Below, piece by piece: positions 1 through 8,473 of a stretch of 64,000 nt of DNA. The notes under the pieces are model-generated. The model was given only the letters and a program-made list of their open reading frames with translations, was not told where the DNA came from and did no database searches. Made by a program: the position numbers and the translations under genes. This stretch comes from DATBHW01 sp035307385 (GTDB taxonomy: Bacteria; Chloroflexota; Ktedonobacteria; Ktedonobacterales; DATBGS01): the NCBI GenBank assembly GCA_035307385.1, contig DATGID010000100.1, positions 1 through 64,000 of the forward strand, read 5' to 3'. Position 1 is the stretch's first letter. Every line of letters starts with the position of its first letter.

Positions 1-1
1 C

Positions 2-181
2 ATCGGAGCCATCCATCTGGACCCATCTATGCACGTCTCTCACGCTATCTCTATCTATTGCTCTGGCTGTGGCTACGTTGCCCCTGCCACCGCCCGTTTT
101 TGCGTCAAGTGCGGCGCTTTGCTCCTCTGCACGCCTCCGGCACCGAAATGGAGGAGTTGTAGAGGACACCTCTGCCCCTAG
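2..181 (+). CDS. C-terminal end of a zinc-ribbon protein (partial)
   Basis: An open frame enters from the left edge and ends in TAG at 179-181. It encodes two CxxC pairs, CSGC followed about 12 residues later by CVKC, which is the usual spacing of a small treble-clef or zinc-ribbon domain, and then a short Cys/Arg-rich tail. The start lies outside the window or at ATG 29, for which I see no good ribosome site. It overlaps the end of the opposite-strand gene by four bases. The zinc-ribbon reading rests only on the cysteine pattern; the function of the whole protein cannot be seen. Confidence 0.45.
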   Translation: MGAIHLDPSMHVSHAISIYCSGCGYVAPATARFCVKCGALLLCTPPAPKWRSCRGHLCP

Positions 182-393
182 TTCTTCGCAGGGAGAGCAC
201 GCTCAGCCACAAACCCGCCCACCAATTGCTCGATCTCGCGCAGACGCCGCTCGGCCACCTCCACATTCTCTAGGGCCTGAGCTAAGATGCGTTCTTCCAG
301 GCGGTCATAGGAATCTTCGATGTCTGGGTCAATCTTGCCACCCACCAATTGGAGTGCGCGCTCAATCTTCGCGTCTAGCACGAGTGCTGTCAT
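178..393 (-). CDS. Small conserved-looking alpha-helical protein, function unknown
   Basis: This 71-residue frame starts at ATG 393 behind a strong GGGGAGG ribosome site seven to eight bases upstream, which is the main reason to believe it. The product is rich in Glu, Leu, Ala and Arg and is predicted by eye to be almost wholly helical, with heptad-like stretches such as LEERILAQALENVEVAERR, so a short coiled coil is likely. There is no signal peptide, metal motif or membrane segment. I recognise no family. It stands alone and its end overlaps the zinc-ribbon frame on the other strand. Confidence 0.6.
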   Translation of the reverse strand: MTALVLDAKIERALQLVGGKIDPDIEDSYDRLEERILAQALENVEVAERRLREIEQLVGGFVAERALPAKN

Positions 394-477
394 CGTTTCC
401 TCCCCTCAAACAGTGAAACGGGATTTCGATGCTCAAGATAACCAGGGCCAAATCCATCTGTCTTCATCGACTACGAG

Positions 478-579
478 TCAGATAACCCGAAGGTTGCACA
501 CTCGTTGTGCCGCCACTTCTTCGACGATCATCTCCACATCATCTCTCACGCTTAGCTGGTAATGCAAGGCATATGCCAT
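478..579 (-). CDS. Possible 33-residue small protein
   Basis: A short frame, MAYALHYQLSVRDD and onward to TGA at 478-480, lies upstream of the 71-residue gene on the same strand. It has a balanced, acidic, non-low-complexity composition, but no clear ribosome site precedes it and nothing supports translation beyond the frame itself. It could equally be leader sequence of the gene that follows. Confidence 0.15.
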   Translation of the reverse strand: MAYALHYQLSVRDDVEMIVEEVAAQRVCNLRVI

Positions 580-658
580 GATTGCCACTGCGATAATAGA
601 GACGTTTCATAGGCTCAGAGATAACAATCACCTTTTCTGACACTATCGCCTACGAGGC

Positions 659-701
659 GGTGGGGCATGGCGAAGCTTTCACGCGCCGCCACTGCCCCAC
701 C
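659..701 (-). terminator. Hairpin after the cupredoxin lipoprotein gene
   Basis: GGTGGGGCA at 659-667 pairs with TGCCCCACC at 693-701, and the stem can be extended inward through TGGCG/CGCCA with a one-base bulge. It begins 15 bases past the stop of the leftward cupredoxin gene. No U-tract follows, so this is a likely but not textbook intrinsic terminator. Confidence 0.4.
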
Positions 702-715
702 CAGCTTGACCTGTC

Positions 716-1108
716 CTATGCTGTCACTGTTACCGTCAGATTCATCGTGGTCGGGTGGATAGTGCAGGTCACATGATAGATGCCAGGCGTCATCCAGGGT
801 CCTATGGGTTTGCTATCTCCGGGGTTAAAGGTCATGCCGTTCGTACCTAAATCCGGTGCACCTGCTGCGGGCTGCGGTTTGCCATCCTGTCCGATGACCA
901 GAATGTGTGTCGATCCGGTGGTCTTGTCATCTTGAAAGGTAATGGTCGTACCTTTCTTGATGGTGATGCTGTTCCCACTGGTATAGGTAGTCGCCCCCAT
1001 CACAACGGTATTACCCCCCGCCGCTGTGGGAGCGCTCTGCACCATACAACCTGCCAGCAGCACCACCAGCGCGATCAAAGGAAACACTGCTACGAGTTTC
1101 TTCACCAT
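716..1108 (-). CDS. Cupredoxin-domain lipoprotein
   Basis: A 130-residue exported copper protein of the plastocyanin/azurin type. Residues 1-21 form a lipoprotein signal peptide ending in the lipobox LAGC (Cys21), so it should be anchored to the outer face of the membrane. The rest is one small beta-barrel domain. The type 1 copper ligands can be read directly: His68 in STHIL, then Cys115, His118 and Met122 in the C-x2-H-x3-M loop near the C-terminus. Such proteins usually carry single electrons between membrane and periplasmic partners, or store copper; no partner gene lies beside it. It starts behind AAGGATGGG and stands alone, with a hairpin downstream. Confidence 0.85.
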   Translation of the reverse strand: MVKKLVAVFPLIALVVLLAGCMVQSAPTAAGGNTVVMGATTYTSGNSITIKKGTTITFQDDKTTGSTHILVIGQDGKPQPAAGAPDLGTNGMTFNPGDSKPIGPWMTPGIYHVTCTIHPTTMNLTVTVTA

Positions 1109-1428
1109 TAACCCATCCTTTTAAACGTTGCCGAAGACGAAAAGTTCATTCCCGGACTCATGAGTAGCCAGCGTGTCCGATGAACTGACTACACAGAGGG
1201 ATCATACCACCATCTCGAAGAGGGAAACAGCGAGGACTTTATTACTTCCCGCTGCCTATTCTGCCACCGATAGTATACATAACAAAAGCACCCCCCATCA
1301 TCAGGTACTAACCGGATTTCAAATCAGGTGAATACCTGACCAACACGCCGACTTTCCTGAATGGAACGAACATGCTACAATAGCGTGAGCCGCGCATCTA
1401 GACACTGACTTCCGAGGGAAGGATTATC
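1109..1428. other. Divergent intergenic region with a small palindrome
   Basis: This gap separates the leftward cupredoxin gene from the rightward TPR gene. TCAGGT-N4-ACCTGA at 1324-1339 is a perfect dyad with six-base arms and could be an operator. TACAAT at 1376-1381 is a fair -10 element, but the sequence 17 bases upstream (TTTCCT) is a poor -35, so no promoter is claimed. Confidence 0.3.
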
Positions 1429-2670
1429 ATGGCCGCCCGACATCTGTTGCAATATAGCATTGTTTCCGCCCATGCAGAGCCTCCTACACGTCAGCAGGTA
1501 GAGCGTGCCCTGGAAGCTGCGGGATTGGGAACAATTGATCTCTGGGAGGGAAGCACTCCTGGAGACCCGCCTGGCATGCTGGCTCGCTTTCTCGCCCACG
1601 AACGCAACGACGTTGCAACAGCCCGCGTGGAGGTCAGCTTTCAAGGCGAGCGGGTTGTTGGAGAAGTCAATCGCGCAATGTTCCTGGTGCTGGCACGAAG
1701 TCTGGGCAGAAACGATGCACGTATCCTGAAAACCGGCCAACTCTCTCTGGAGATCGAGGTAGCAGTCAAGGACACCACTCATCTCTCCTATCTGAACTGG
1801 ACCATCTGGCTCATGGATGTCCTGCTCAATCTGACCGATGGAGTCGTCATTGACCCGGCAGCCCAATGCTGTCGTGGGCGCGCCGAATGGGAAAAATGCG
1901 CTGGACCTTTCGACATCTCCCGCCATGTTGCTTTGCATATAACCGAATGGGATAACGAAACGCGCTGGGTCCACTCGCACGGTATGGAGAAGTTTGCTCA
2001 ACCTGACCTGGAATTGATAGAGGTTCCTCCTTCGCTCGTTCGAGAAGCCATTTTGTTGATCAATCAAATTGCCGCTTTGCTGGCAAAGGGAACCCATCTG
2101 CGCCCCGGGCAAGCACTCCATCTTGGTGCCATCGGTGAAGCGCAATTCATCAATAGTACCAGCCCTGCGGACCATCAAGGTCCATTTGGTCGGTTGCGCA
2201 TGATCGAAGTAGCCCAGAAGGGCAGCTCTCCCAGTAATCGAGCCACAACACTCCTTGGTGCTGGAGCCTATCTGGAGGGATGCCACCTTGCTGAAACGGG
2301 GCAGGTAGATGAGGCGCTGGCCTGTTTTGATCGTGTACTCGCTGCCGATCCCAATGCAGAGGCTGCGCTTGGTGCCAAAGCCTCAACACTCCTGGTGGCT
2401 CAGCGCCCCGAGGAGGCACTTAAGGTAGCAGAGCACTTGCAAAGTCTGAGCCAGATGAACCCTGATGGCCCATTCATAGCTGGACAAGCCCTTGTCGCCC
2501 TTGGCCGCTATAACGAGGCAGCCCTCCATTTCACAGGAGCAATTCAACGTGCTCCAGATGACCCTGGCCTCTACCAGGCACGCGCACGCTGCTACCTGGC
2601 ACTGGGGCGACACCAGGAGGCTGCTGCTGATCAGGGACGTGCCGCTTTTCTGGCGCTGGAGCCACGATGA
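1429..2670 (+). CDS. TPR-repeat protein with a DUF4261-like N-terminal region
   Basis: A 413-residue cytoplasmic protein starting at ATG 1429 behind GAGGGAAGGA. Residues from about 275 to the end form three to four tetratricopeptide repeats; phrases such as AEAALGAKASTLL and GLYQARARCYLALGRHQEA carry the small-residue pattern at positions 8 and 20 of the repeat. The first 270 residues are globular. Their motif TRWVHSHGMEKFAQPDLEL resembles the HTxGMxxFGxPDLE signature of DUF4261-type proteins, though the match is from memory. TPRs normally bind partner proteins. There is no signal peptide and no catalytic motif, and the biological role is unknown. Confidence 0.75.
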   Translation: MAARHLLQYSIVSAHAEPPTRQQVERALEAAGLGTIDLWEGSTPGDPPGMLARFLAHERNDVATARVEVSFQGERVVGEVNRAMFLVLARSLGRNDARILKTGQLSLEIEVAVKDTTHLSYLNWTIWLMDVLLNLTDGVVIDPAAQCCRGRAEWEKCAGPFDISRHVALHITEWDNETRWVHSHGMEKFAQPDLELIEVPPSLVREAILLINQIAALLAKGTHLRPGQALHLGAIGEAQFINSTSPADHQGPFGRLRMIEVAQKGSSPSNRATTLLGAGAYLEGCHLAETGQVDEALACFDRVLAADPNAEAALGAKASTLLVAQRPEEALKVAEHLQSLSQMNPDGPFIAGQALVALGRYNEAALHFTGAIQRAPDDPGLYQARARCYLALGRHQEAAADQGRAAFLALEPR

Positions 2671-2738
2671 GAACCTTCAAGAGCCGCCTCTTCAAATCAT
2701 ATGACTCTCTTGTAGTTTCACGTAGGTGAGGACGTTGG

Positions 2739-3788
2739 ATGCATATTGGCCATGCCAGCAATAGGTGGCAACGAGCCTCTGGATGGCTCATCATCTTCTT
2801 GGTCGCCAGTGTAGTCGCCATGATTGGCTTGCTGGTGGAAGGCACCGCAACACAGGCGTTGGGATCAACGCCTCATCGTCAAAGCATCCAGTCAGCCCTT
2901 CTTTCAACCAGTACCCCTGTGCCCAGTTCCCCTGCCATTAGTCCCACGCCCGACCAGGGACCGGTCAAAACGCAGGTAACGCTCCAGGGAACCAGTTGGC
3001 CAGCCGGGAGTCAGGTTCTACTCTCCTACGACAACAACCCTGATTGCACAGTCCCTAACCTCACCGAACTTTCGCCTGACCCCAAACCAACGGCGGGCAG
3101 TGATGGAACGTTCAGCATCAGCTTTCCGTGGCCGAGCGTTCCTCAGACCGGCCTGTGGTACATTTGTGCAGCCACAAACGATGGCACCGCCAGCAGCGTC
3201 GCATCGTTTAACGTTCTTTCGGTCTCACCACCATCGCTGACCATTCTCACCAAAGGCCCCTTCATGCCAGGCGAGACGATGACCGTCCAGGGACAAAATT
3301 GGTTTCCGGGTGGCTGGAGCATCTCTTTCGCGCTTCAACCCGCTAAGAGCACCGGCTCTTTTTCTCTGGAAGAGACCGCCACCTCACTCCATAACGGAAC
3401 ATTTACCCCCACGCCCATCACCATCCCTAACTACCTGGCACCAGGCAACTACACACTGGTCGCTACTATGGAGCAGCAGGCCCTCGAGGCTCGTTCAAGT
3501 ACCATTAGCATTCTTGCCACACCTACGCCCACGCCCACTGCCACACCAAGTCCCACTCCCACCTCCATTATCACTGTGACCCCAACACCACCCAAGAAGA
3601 GCCTTACTCAGCCTCCTTCCCCATCACACCACATCAGCGGAACCTTGCTTGCACTGCTGATTATCAGCGGAAGCATGGCCTTCTCATTCGCTGTGATTGG
3701 CGCAGCGCTCCTTATATATCTCCTACGAAGTCGCTCGCGGCCTTCAGCGCCACTGGCTCTTGAACGATTTGATGAAGCTGATGGCTGA
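2739..3788 (+). CDS. Membrane-anchored Thr-Pro-rich surface protein
   Basis: A 349-residue exported protein of unknown function. Residues about 14-34 are a signal anchor (WLIIFLVASVVAMIGLLV). The middle holds two beta-rich segments in which phrases such as GPVKTQVTLQGTSWPAGSQV and PFMPGETMTVQGQNW look like Ig/IPT-type repeats. A Thr-Pro linker (TPTPTPTATPSPTPT) at about 265-290 leads to a C-terminal membrane helix at about 303-326 and a short basic tail. Signal peptide, stalk and C-terminal anchor indicate display on the outer face of the membrane. It lies 68 bases after the TPR gene and ends before a strong hairpin. Confidence 0.75.
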   Translation: MHIGHASNRWQRASGWLIIFLVASVVAMIGLLVEGTATQALGSTPHRQSIQSALLSTSTPVPSSPAISPTPDQGPVKTQVTLQGTSWPAGSQVLLSYDNNPDCTVPNLTELSPDPKPTAGSDGTFSISFPWPSVPQTGLWYICAATNDGTASSVASFNVLSVSPPSLTILTKGPFMPGETMTVQGQNWFPGGWSISFALQPAKSTGSFSLEETATSLHNGTFTPTPITIPNYLAPGNYTLVATMEQQALEARSSTISILATPTPTPTATPSPTPTSIITVTPTPPKKSLTQPPSPSHHISGTLLALLIISGSMAFSFAVIGAALLIYLLRSRSRPSAPLALERFDEADG

Positions 3789-3845
3789 AGTCCAGGCTGA
3801 CAGGGCAGCAAAAAGCTCACCTGAGCACTATCCCTTTTTTAGATC

Positions 3846-3877
3846 AGAGGAGGGCTTCTGCTGAGAAGCCCTCCTCT
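3846..3877. terminator. Bidirectional hairpin terminator
   Basis: A perfect 14-bp stem, 3846-3859 with 3864-3877, with a four-base GCTG loop. It sits between the convergent Thr-Pro surface protein gene and the molybdoenzyme gene and can serve both. There is no U-tract directly after the stem on either strand. Confidence 0.7.
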
Positions 3878-3916
3878 AGTAATAGGCTTATTTGATCCTA
3901 GCATCAATTTCGCAGT

Positions 3917-4531
3917 CTACCAGTAGCGTTCTTCCTTCCAGGGGTCTGCGCGGTTGTGATAGCCTCGCACCTCCCAAAATCCCGGCTTATCTTTCGCCAG
4001 AAATTCCAGGCCATCCAGCCATTTCGCGCTCTTGTAGGCATAGAGCTTTGGAACAATCAGTCGTACAGGCCCGCCATGATCTGGCTCCAGATCAGAGCCA
4101 TCATGCTTGAGCGCGATTAAGACATCATCGTCGTCCAGATCAACCAATGGCAGATTAGTGGTATAGCCGGTCCAGGAATGTACATTGACGAACTTCGCCT
4201 CCGGTTTGGGCTTTGCCCGCTCCAAAATGGTCCGAATATGCACACCCTCCCAAGTATTGTCGTAACGGCTCCAGGTCGTCACACAATGAAAATCTGCCAT
4301 CATCGTAACACGCGGCAGTTTGAGAAATTCTTCCCAACTCAATGTAAACGGCTCTTCCACGAGGCCAGTCACTTTAAACTGCCACTTCTCTGGATTAAAT
4401 TTCGGCGTTGATTCATAGCTCAGCACCGGCCACTTCTTCGTCAGATATTGCCCTGGAGGAAGACGTGGATGGCCAGCATCTTCTCCGCCTTGCGCCTCTG
4501 TCTCGCTTTTCCTGGCAAACAATTTCGTCAA
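3917..4531 (-). CDS. Sulfite-oxidase-like molybdopterin oxidoreductase
   Basis: A 204-residue enzyme of the sulfite oxidase / MsrP (YedY) molybdopterin fold. The conserved cysteine that ligates molybdenum lies in DFHCVTTWSRYDNTWEGV (residue 83). Further family features are the stretch GYTTNLPLVDLDDDDVLIAL, the cofactor-binding HGGPVRLIVPKLYAYKSAKW and the C-terminal GYHNRADPW. It is shorter than true sulfite oxidases, having no haem b5 or dimerisation domain, and lacks a Tat signal, so it is probably cytoplasmic with an unknown substrate. AGGAGG at 4538-4543 is six bases from TTG 4531, so I prefer that start over TTG 4537, which abuts the ribosome site. The molybdopterin gene moaA lies further along. 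Confidence 0.85.
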   Translation of the reverse strand: MTKLFARKSETEAQGGEDAGHPRLPPGQYLTKKWPVLSYESTPKFNPEKWQFKVTGLVEEPFTLSWEEFLKLPRVTMMADFHCVTTWSRYDNTWEGVHIRTILERAKPKPEAKFVNVHSWTGYTTNLPLVDLDDDDVLIALKHDGSDLEPDHGGPVRLIVPKLYAYKSAKWLDGLEFLAKDKPGFWEVRGYHNRADPWKEERYW

Positions 4532-4938
4532 ATCCAACCTCCTGGTCCGCTACCTCACAACACAGAGTGGTAGCCTCTCTTGCACACGTCTGGCTTTCAG
4601 CCACCATCAGGTGTGTTTTCCGTAGTGATTAGTCTTTTCTCTTGCAAGAATGTTACGTCGAAAGCCGGCTCCTTTCTTCTCTCCAGCTTCACCTCTCAAA
4701 AAAAGGATAAGGCGGGCAATCGCCTATTGCCTCGCTTGCCTATACCGCTTTCAAATGGGCGCACTCTTTTTACTCACTTTTGCCGTGACAAACGAACCTC
4801 ATCGAGCGTTTACTATAGTAGGTCTGGCCGCTCCATAGATATCATTTGAGCATAGAAGCATCTTTGCGAGACACTCGCTTTTCCACTGATCCGTTGTCTT
4901 CGGCAAAATACTGATTTATTTAAACGAGGAGGCGCATT
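4532..4938. other. Intergenic region, no supported feature
   Basis: A 407-base gap between divergent genes. It must hold promoters for the molybdoenzyme gene and the LysM gene. Apart from the molybdoenzyme ribosome site at its left end I see only short frames of uneven composition and no convincing -35/-10 pair. Confidence 0.3.
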
Positions 4939-6141
4939 ATGGAAGGCGCCACGCAGGACTCTTTTCTATCCTCGCCGCAGCCTGATGGGTCATCTCCAGG
5001 GATAATCAACGTCTCTCCATCGCAACATTTGACTCAATTGCCTCTTGCCGCGTTGCTGGCCTTTGTCCCTCGGCTGCGAACAACCTATCGTGTGCTGAAT
5101 GGGAACGCCAGGCCGCCTGTCGCCACAGGCTGCACTCACTACCGACTGAGATTGAGCGCCGGACAAACCCTGTATATCTCTGATAATGTGCTCGATCTCG
5201 TACGCTTGATTGATGGCCGCCGAAGTATCCAGGCGCTCAGCGACGCGTTGGCGGAGCAACAAGGTCGGCCTGTTCATCCTGCCGAGATCGTCTATCTACT
5301 TCGTCGCCAGCTTGTGCCAGGTGGGTTGGTAGAGCTTTCTTTGCCGCTGGCGCTCCCTGAACCGAAGCCAGACCAGCCATCAGGACTTTCATCACAGACT
5401 GCCATTGTTTCCAGCAACGCCAGCAAGTCCTTGCAAGTGTCATCATCTGGAGGGATTGAAAGCGCTGCCTCCAAGCCACGCCCCGCTATAACCCGTCCAC
5501 TAGATGTCTCTGATGATCTCCAATGGATACCCCCAGGTCGGAGGGCTGAACGCCTGCGCGCCACGCGCCTTCCCCCAGTGCTGAGGCAGCGCATGCGGCG
5601 CGCTTCCTACATAAATCTGGTTGCCACATTTCTCGTGATTCTGGCAGCGGGCGCTGCGTTTGCATTTGCCCACGCGGGCTTCAGCCGCGCCAGCTTTACC
5701 CCACTCAATATAAGCACCCTGTTATTTGGGGGTGGCCCAACTCCAACAGCCACGGTCACCTTGCATCAAGCAACACCCACAACGAAGCCTTTGCTGTCAC
5801 CTCTTCAAATTGTCGTACAAAATGGAGATACACTTGCCCAGATCGCCAGCGAGTTCCATGTGAACGTAGCAGCGCTGCGCTTGGTAAATAGCCTGGGCCA
5901 ATCTGCACAACTTCATCATGGGCAGATTCTCATCATCCCAACAGTTTACTATCCAGGCACTGACCCAGCAACACTGGCCTATCCAATCTTTTATGTCGTC
6001 CAGGAAGGCGACAGCGTCTATAGCATTGCCCTACACTTTGGCGCCTCAGCAGATATGGTGATTCAGTACAACCATATCAGCAATCCTTCGCTTATCCAAC
6101 CAGGCACTGCACTGGTAATCCCAGCGGCGCCAACGCAGTAG
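4939..6141 (+). CDS. PqqD-like domain / membrane helix / twin LysM protein
   Basis: A 400-residue membrane protein starting behind ACGAGGAGG. Residues about 40-135 resemble a PqqD-type winged-helix domain, the fold used as a RiPP recognition element: DNVLDLVRLIDGRRSIQALSD has the typical helix-turn pattern. A disordered linker follows, then a membrane helix at 224-246 preceded by Arg-rich sequence, so the N-terminus is cytoplasmic. Outside are two LysM domains, 291-335 (VQNGDTLAQIASEF) and 351-396 (VQEGDSVYSIALHF), which bind peptidoglycan or chitin-type glycans. Joining a PqqD-like module to LysM domains across a membrane is unusual. No RiPP precursor or radical-SAM partner is adjacent. The PqqD assignment is moderate, the LysM assignment strong. 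Confidence 0.75.
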   Translation: MEGATQDSFLSSPQPDGSSPGIINVSPSQHLTQLPLAALLAFVPRLRTTYRVLNGNARPPVATGCTHYRLRLSAGQTLYISDNVLDLVRLIDGRRSIQALSDALAEQQGRPVHPAEIVYLLRRQLVPGGLVELSLPLALPEPKPDQPSGLSSQTAIVSSNASKSLQVSSSGGIESAASKPRPAITRPLDVSDDLQWIPPGRRAERLRATRLPPVLRQRMRRASYINLVATFLVILAAGAAFAFAHAGFSRASFTPLNISTLLFGGGPTPTATVTLHQATPTTKPLLSPLQIVVQNGDTLAQIASEFHVNVAALRLVNSLGQSAQLHHGQILIIPTVYYPGTDPATLAYPIFYVVQEGDSVYSIALHFGASADMVIQYNHISNPSLIQPGTALVIPAAPTQ

Positions 6142-6243
6142 CGCACATCAGACAGAGCGAAAACGAATACTGTAGGAGTGATGTGGCGGCATCTGCCCGA
6201 TTGGTAAAGGATAGACAAGGCAGATGTCACCATTTCCAGCGCG

Positions 6244-6936
6244 TTACGCCAGGATGCTCGCCCTCCTGCCCTCAATTTGCACCCTGCCAACCAGCAACTG
6301 ATTGACCGCCAGAGGCAACAAGCGGTGCTCTTGCTCCAGAATCCGCGCGCTTAATGCCTCCACTGTATCCCCCTCCAACACCGGAACAGACGCCTGGGCA
6401 ATAATTGGCCCGGCATCAATCTCTTCAGTGACGAGATGGACGGTGCAGCCAGAAATCTTGACACCATAGGCCAGCGCATCAGCCTGGGGGCGCGGAGCCA
6501 TCCCCCCCGCAAACGCCGGTAAAAGCGAGGGGTGGATATTAAGAATCCGCTGAGGGAACGCAGACACAATAGATGCATCCAAAATACGATCAAAACCTGC
6601 CAGGACAACCAGCGATACCTGCGCCTCTTGAAGCGCGGCCAACAACGCGGCCTGCTGAGCTTCGCGAGAAGAATAGGCATTGCGAGGGATAAGCCTCATC
6701 GGCAAGCCGTGAGCAGCGGCACGATCAAGCGCTGGCGCGCCTGCGTGATTGCTGATAACCAGGGCTATCTGAGCAAATAAATGACCAGACTCGATAGCAT
6801 CGATTAGGGCTTGCAAATTCGTTCCATGTCCTGAGGCCAGAACGGCAATACGCGGAGGGCAGGAGAGAGGATAGCTGATATCATGTTCAGCCGAGCTTGC
6901 AACGAATGCCGAGGGGGTTGACTCTGGTGTGCTCAT
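6244..6936 (-). CDS. purN: Phosphoribosylglycinamide formyltransferase
   Basis: GAR transformylase, the third step of purine synthesis, moving a formyl group from 10-formyl-tetrahydrofolate to GAR. After an N-terminal extension of about 27 residues comes the usual start IAVLASGHGTNLQALI (phosphate loop). The catalytic Asn133 and His135 lie in LNIHPSLLPAF, and the catalytic Asp174 in VTEEIDAGPII. The start ATG overlaps the purM stop by four bases (ATGA), implying translational coupling. It is the last gene of the leftward purF - Roadblock - purM - purN operon. A normal family member apart from the longer N-terminus. Confidence 0.95.
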   Translation of the reverse strand: MSTPESTPSAFVASSAEHDISYPLSCPPRIAVLASGHGTNLQALIDAIESGHLFAQIALVISNHAGAPALDRAAAHGLPMRLIPRNAYSSREAQQAALLAALQEAQVSLVVLAGFDRILDASIVSAFPQRILNIHPSLLPAFAGGMAPRPQADALAYGVKISGCTVHLVTEEIDAGPIIAQASVPVLEGDTVEALSARILEQEHRLLPLAVNQLLVGRVQIEGRRASILA

Positions 6937-8030
6937 TCCGGTAGCCCTTCCACCACTACGCCTGGTCCATCACCTCTGCCTATTACCTCACCCACGCGCC
7001 GCGCATCCGGAAGAAGCCGAAGCGCTCGTTCAGCATCATCGGCTGAGCAAACGACGATGTACCCCACGCCCAAATTAAAGACCCGCGCCATTTCGTGCCA
7101 GGCCACCTGGCCCGTTCGCCGAATCAACTGAAAGATGGGCAATATTTCCCAGGTATGCGCATCCAACCGCCCTGCCAGGCCATCCGGCAACACGCGCGGC
7201 AGATTATCCAACAGTCCGCCACCGGTAATATGTGCCATCCCTTTTATAGTAATTTCTTTGCGCAGGGCTTGAATATCGGGCGCATAACAACGATGCGGCT
7301 GCAACAACTCATCGCCCAGTGACCTCCCAAGCTCAGGGACATTTGAGCGCAAATCCCAATCTGCGAACACCTTCCGAGCCAGCGAGTAGCCGTTCGTATG
7401 CAGCCCTACTGCGGGCAGGGCAATGAGCACGTCGCCTTCAGTAATCGCGTGGCCGTCGATGATCTCATCGCGCTCGACCAAGCCAACGATACAGCCTGCC
7501 AGATCATATTCACCTGGCGGATAAAATCCTGGCATCTCGGCAGTTTCGCCACCCAACAACGCGCAGCCCGTTGCGCGGCAGCCTTCCGCGACGCCGCCCA
7601 CAATGGCTGCCACCTGCTCCGGACGCATCTCGCCCACAGCCAGATAATCCAAAAAAAAGAGAGGTCGCGCTCCGCAGGTAAGAATATCGTTGACACAATG
7701 CGCGACCAGATCAGCGCCTACAGTGTGATGGCGACCAAGCGCAAACGCAATCTTGAGCTTCGTTCCCACGCCATCCATTGACCCCACCAGCACCGGCTGG
7801 CGCATCCGGCCAAGATCAAGCGCAAAGAGGCCATTGAAGCTGCCGAGTTCTGTCAGCACTTCCGGGCCAAAGGTGCACTCCACGGCCTTCCGCATCAGTG
7901 CTTTCGCATACGCCGCGGCATCGATATGAACCCCGGCATCACCATACGCGCTGGCAATCGCAGCTTTGTGTGGAGTAGTATTCTCGTCTTGGAGGTCACT
8001 TCTATTGCTTGCCATAAGGCGATGATTCAT
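6933..8030 (-). CDS. purM: Phosphoribosylformylglycinamidine cyclo-ligase (AIR synthetase)
   Basis: PurM closes the imidazole ring of purines, converting FGAM and ATP to AIR. The 365-residue length is normal with a slightly long N-terminus. Family motifs are plain: AYGDAGVHIDA at the start, the ATP/Mg loop SMDGVGTKLKIA, HCVNDILTCGARPLFFLDYLAVG, GGETAEMPGFY, and HITGGGLLDNLPRVLP near the C-terminus. The start overlaps the stop of the Roadblock gene by four bases and its stop overlaps purN by four bases, so all three are translationally coupled. Confidence 0.96.
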   Translation of the reverse strand: MNHRLMASNRSDLQDENTTPHKAAIASAYGDAGVHIDAAAYAKALMRKAVECTFGPEVLTELGSFNGLFALDLGRMRQPVLVGSMDGVGTKLKIAFALGRHHTVGADLVAHCVNDILTCGARPLFFLDYLAVGEMRPEQVAAIVGGVAEGCRATGCALLGGETAEMPGFYPPGEYDLAGCIVGLVERDEIIDGHAITEGDVLIALPAVGLHTNGYSLARKVFADWDLRSNVPELGRSLGDELLQPHRCYAPDIQALRKEITIKGMAHITGGGLLDNLPRVLPDGLAGRLDAHTWEILPIFQLIRRTGQVAWHEMARVFNLGVGYIVVCSADDAERALRLLPDARRVGEVIGRGDGPGVVVEGLPE

Positions 8031-8392
8031 GAGGCATCCAGCGCTTCCAGCAGATTTGTCCGCGTCTTCTTGACGGTATGGCGCACATGGCCCCAGCTTT
8101 GCGGCGCATCGAAGAGCGTTACGATGAAAGCAAAATCGCCAAGGGGATCAACGCTCACCAGTCCACTTTCATATTCCATTAATGTGCCGACCACGCTGCC
8201 CCGTCCAAGTTCCTGCCCCAGCGCCTCCGCAGTACCCAGCCCCGATGACCCCATCGCGCCAAGCGCCTCCAGCTTCTCCAGGCTGTCATGGCCTACACCT
8301 TCAATCATCAAACCATCGCGGCCAACCAGAGCGGCCAGCCGCACGCCAGGAATGGTCAGGAACTTCGAGAGTGTCTCCTTTAACTCACTCAT
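8027..8392 (-). CDS. Roadblock/LC7-domain protein inside the purine operon
   Basis: A 121-residue protein that is one Roadblock/LC7 domain, running from LSKFLTIPGVRLAALVGRDGLMIEG through MEYESGLVSVDPLGDFAFIVT to the helical C-terminus. In bacteria such proteins are mostly partners of small MglA-type GTPases, but no GTPase gene is nearby. It lies 81 bases after purF and overlaps purM by four bases, so it is made together with purine enzymes. No catalytic residues are known for this fold. A regulatory or scaffold role in purine synthesis is only an inference from position. Confidence 0.8.
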   Translation of the reverse strand: MSELKETLSKFLTIPGVRLAALVGRDGLMIEGVGHDSLEKLEALGAMGSSGLGTAEALGQELGRGSVVGTLMEYESGLVSVDPLGDFAFIVTLFDAPQSWGHVRHTVKKTRTNLLEALDAS

Positions 8393-8473
8393 AGCCCTTC
8401 CTCTTCTCGTGACACAAGCACAGGGAGCAAATCGCGCTCATGACTGGAGCGTTGCCAACCTGGCTGCGTCCAC

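Noticed and set aside
1375..2286. 303-residue minus-strand frame
   Set aside because: It is the shadow of the TPR gene, has no ribosome site and shows Cys/His-rich, family-free composition.
6190..6226. Possible terminator between LysM and purN genes
   Set aside because: Only an eight-base CATCTGCC/GGCAGATG stem with a 21-base loop; too weak to call.
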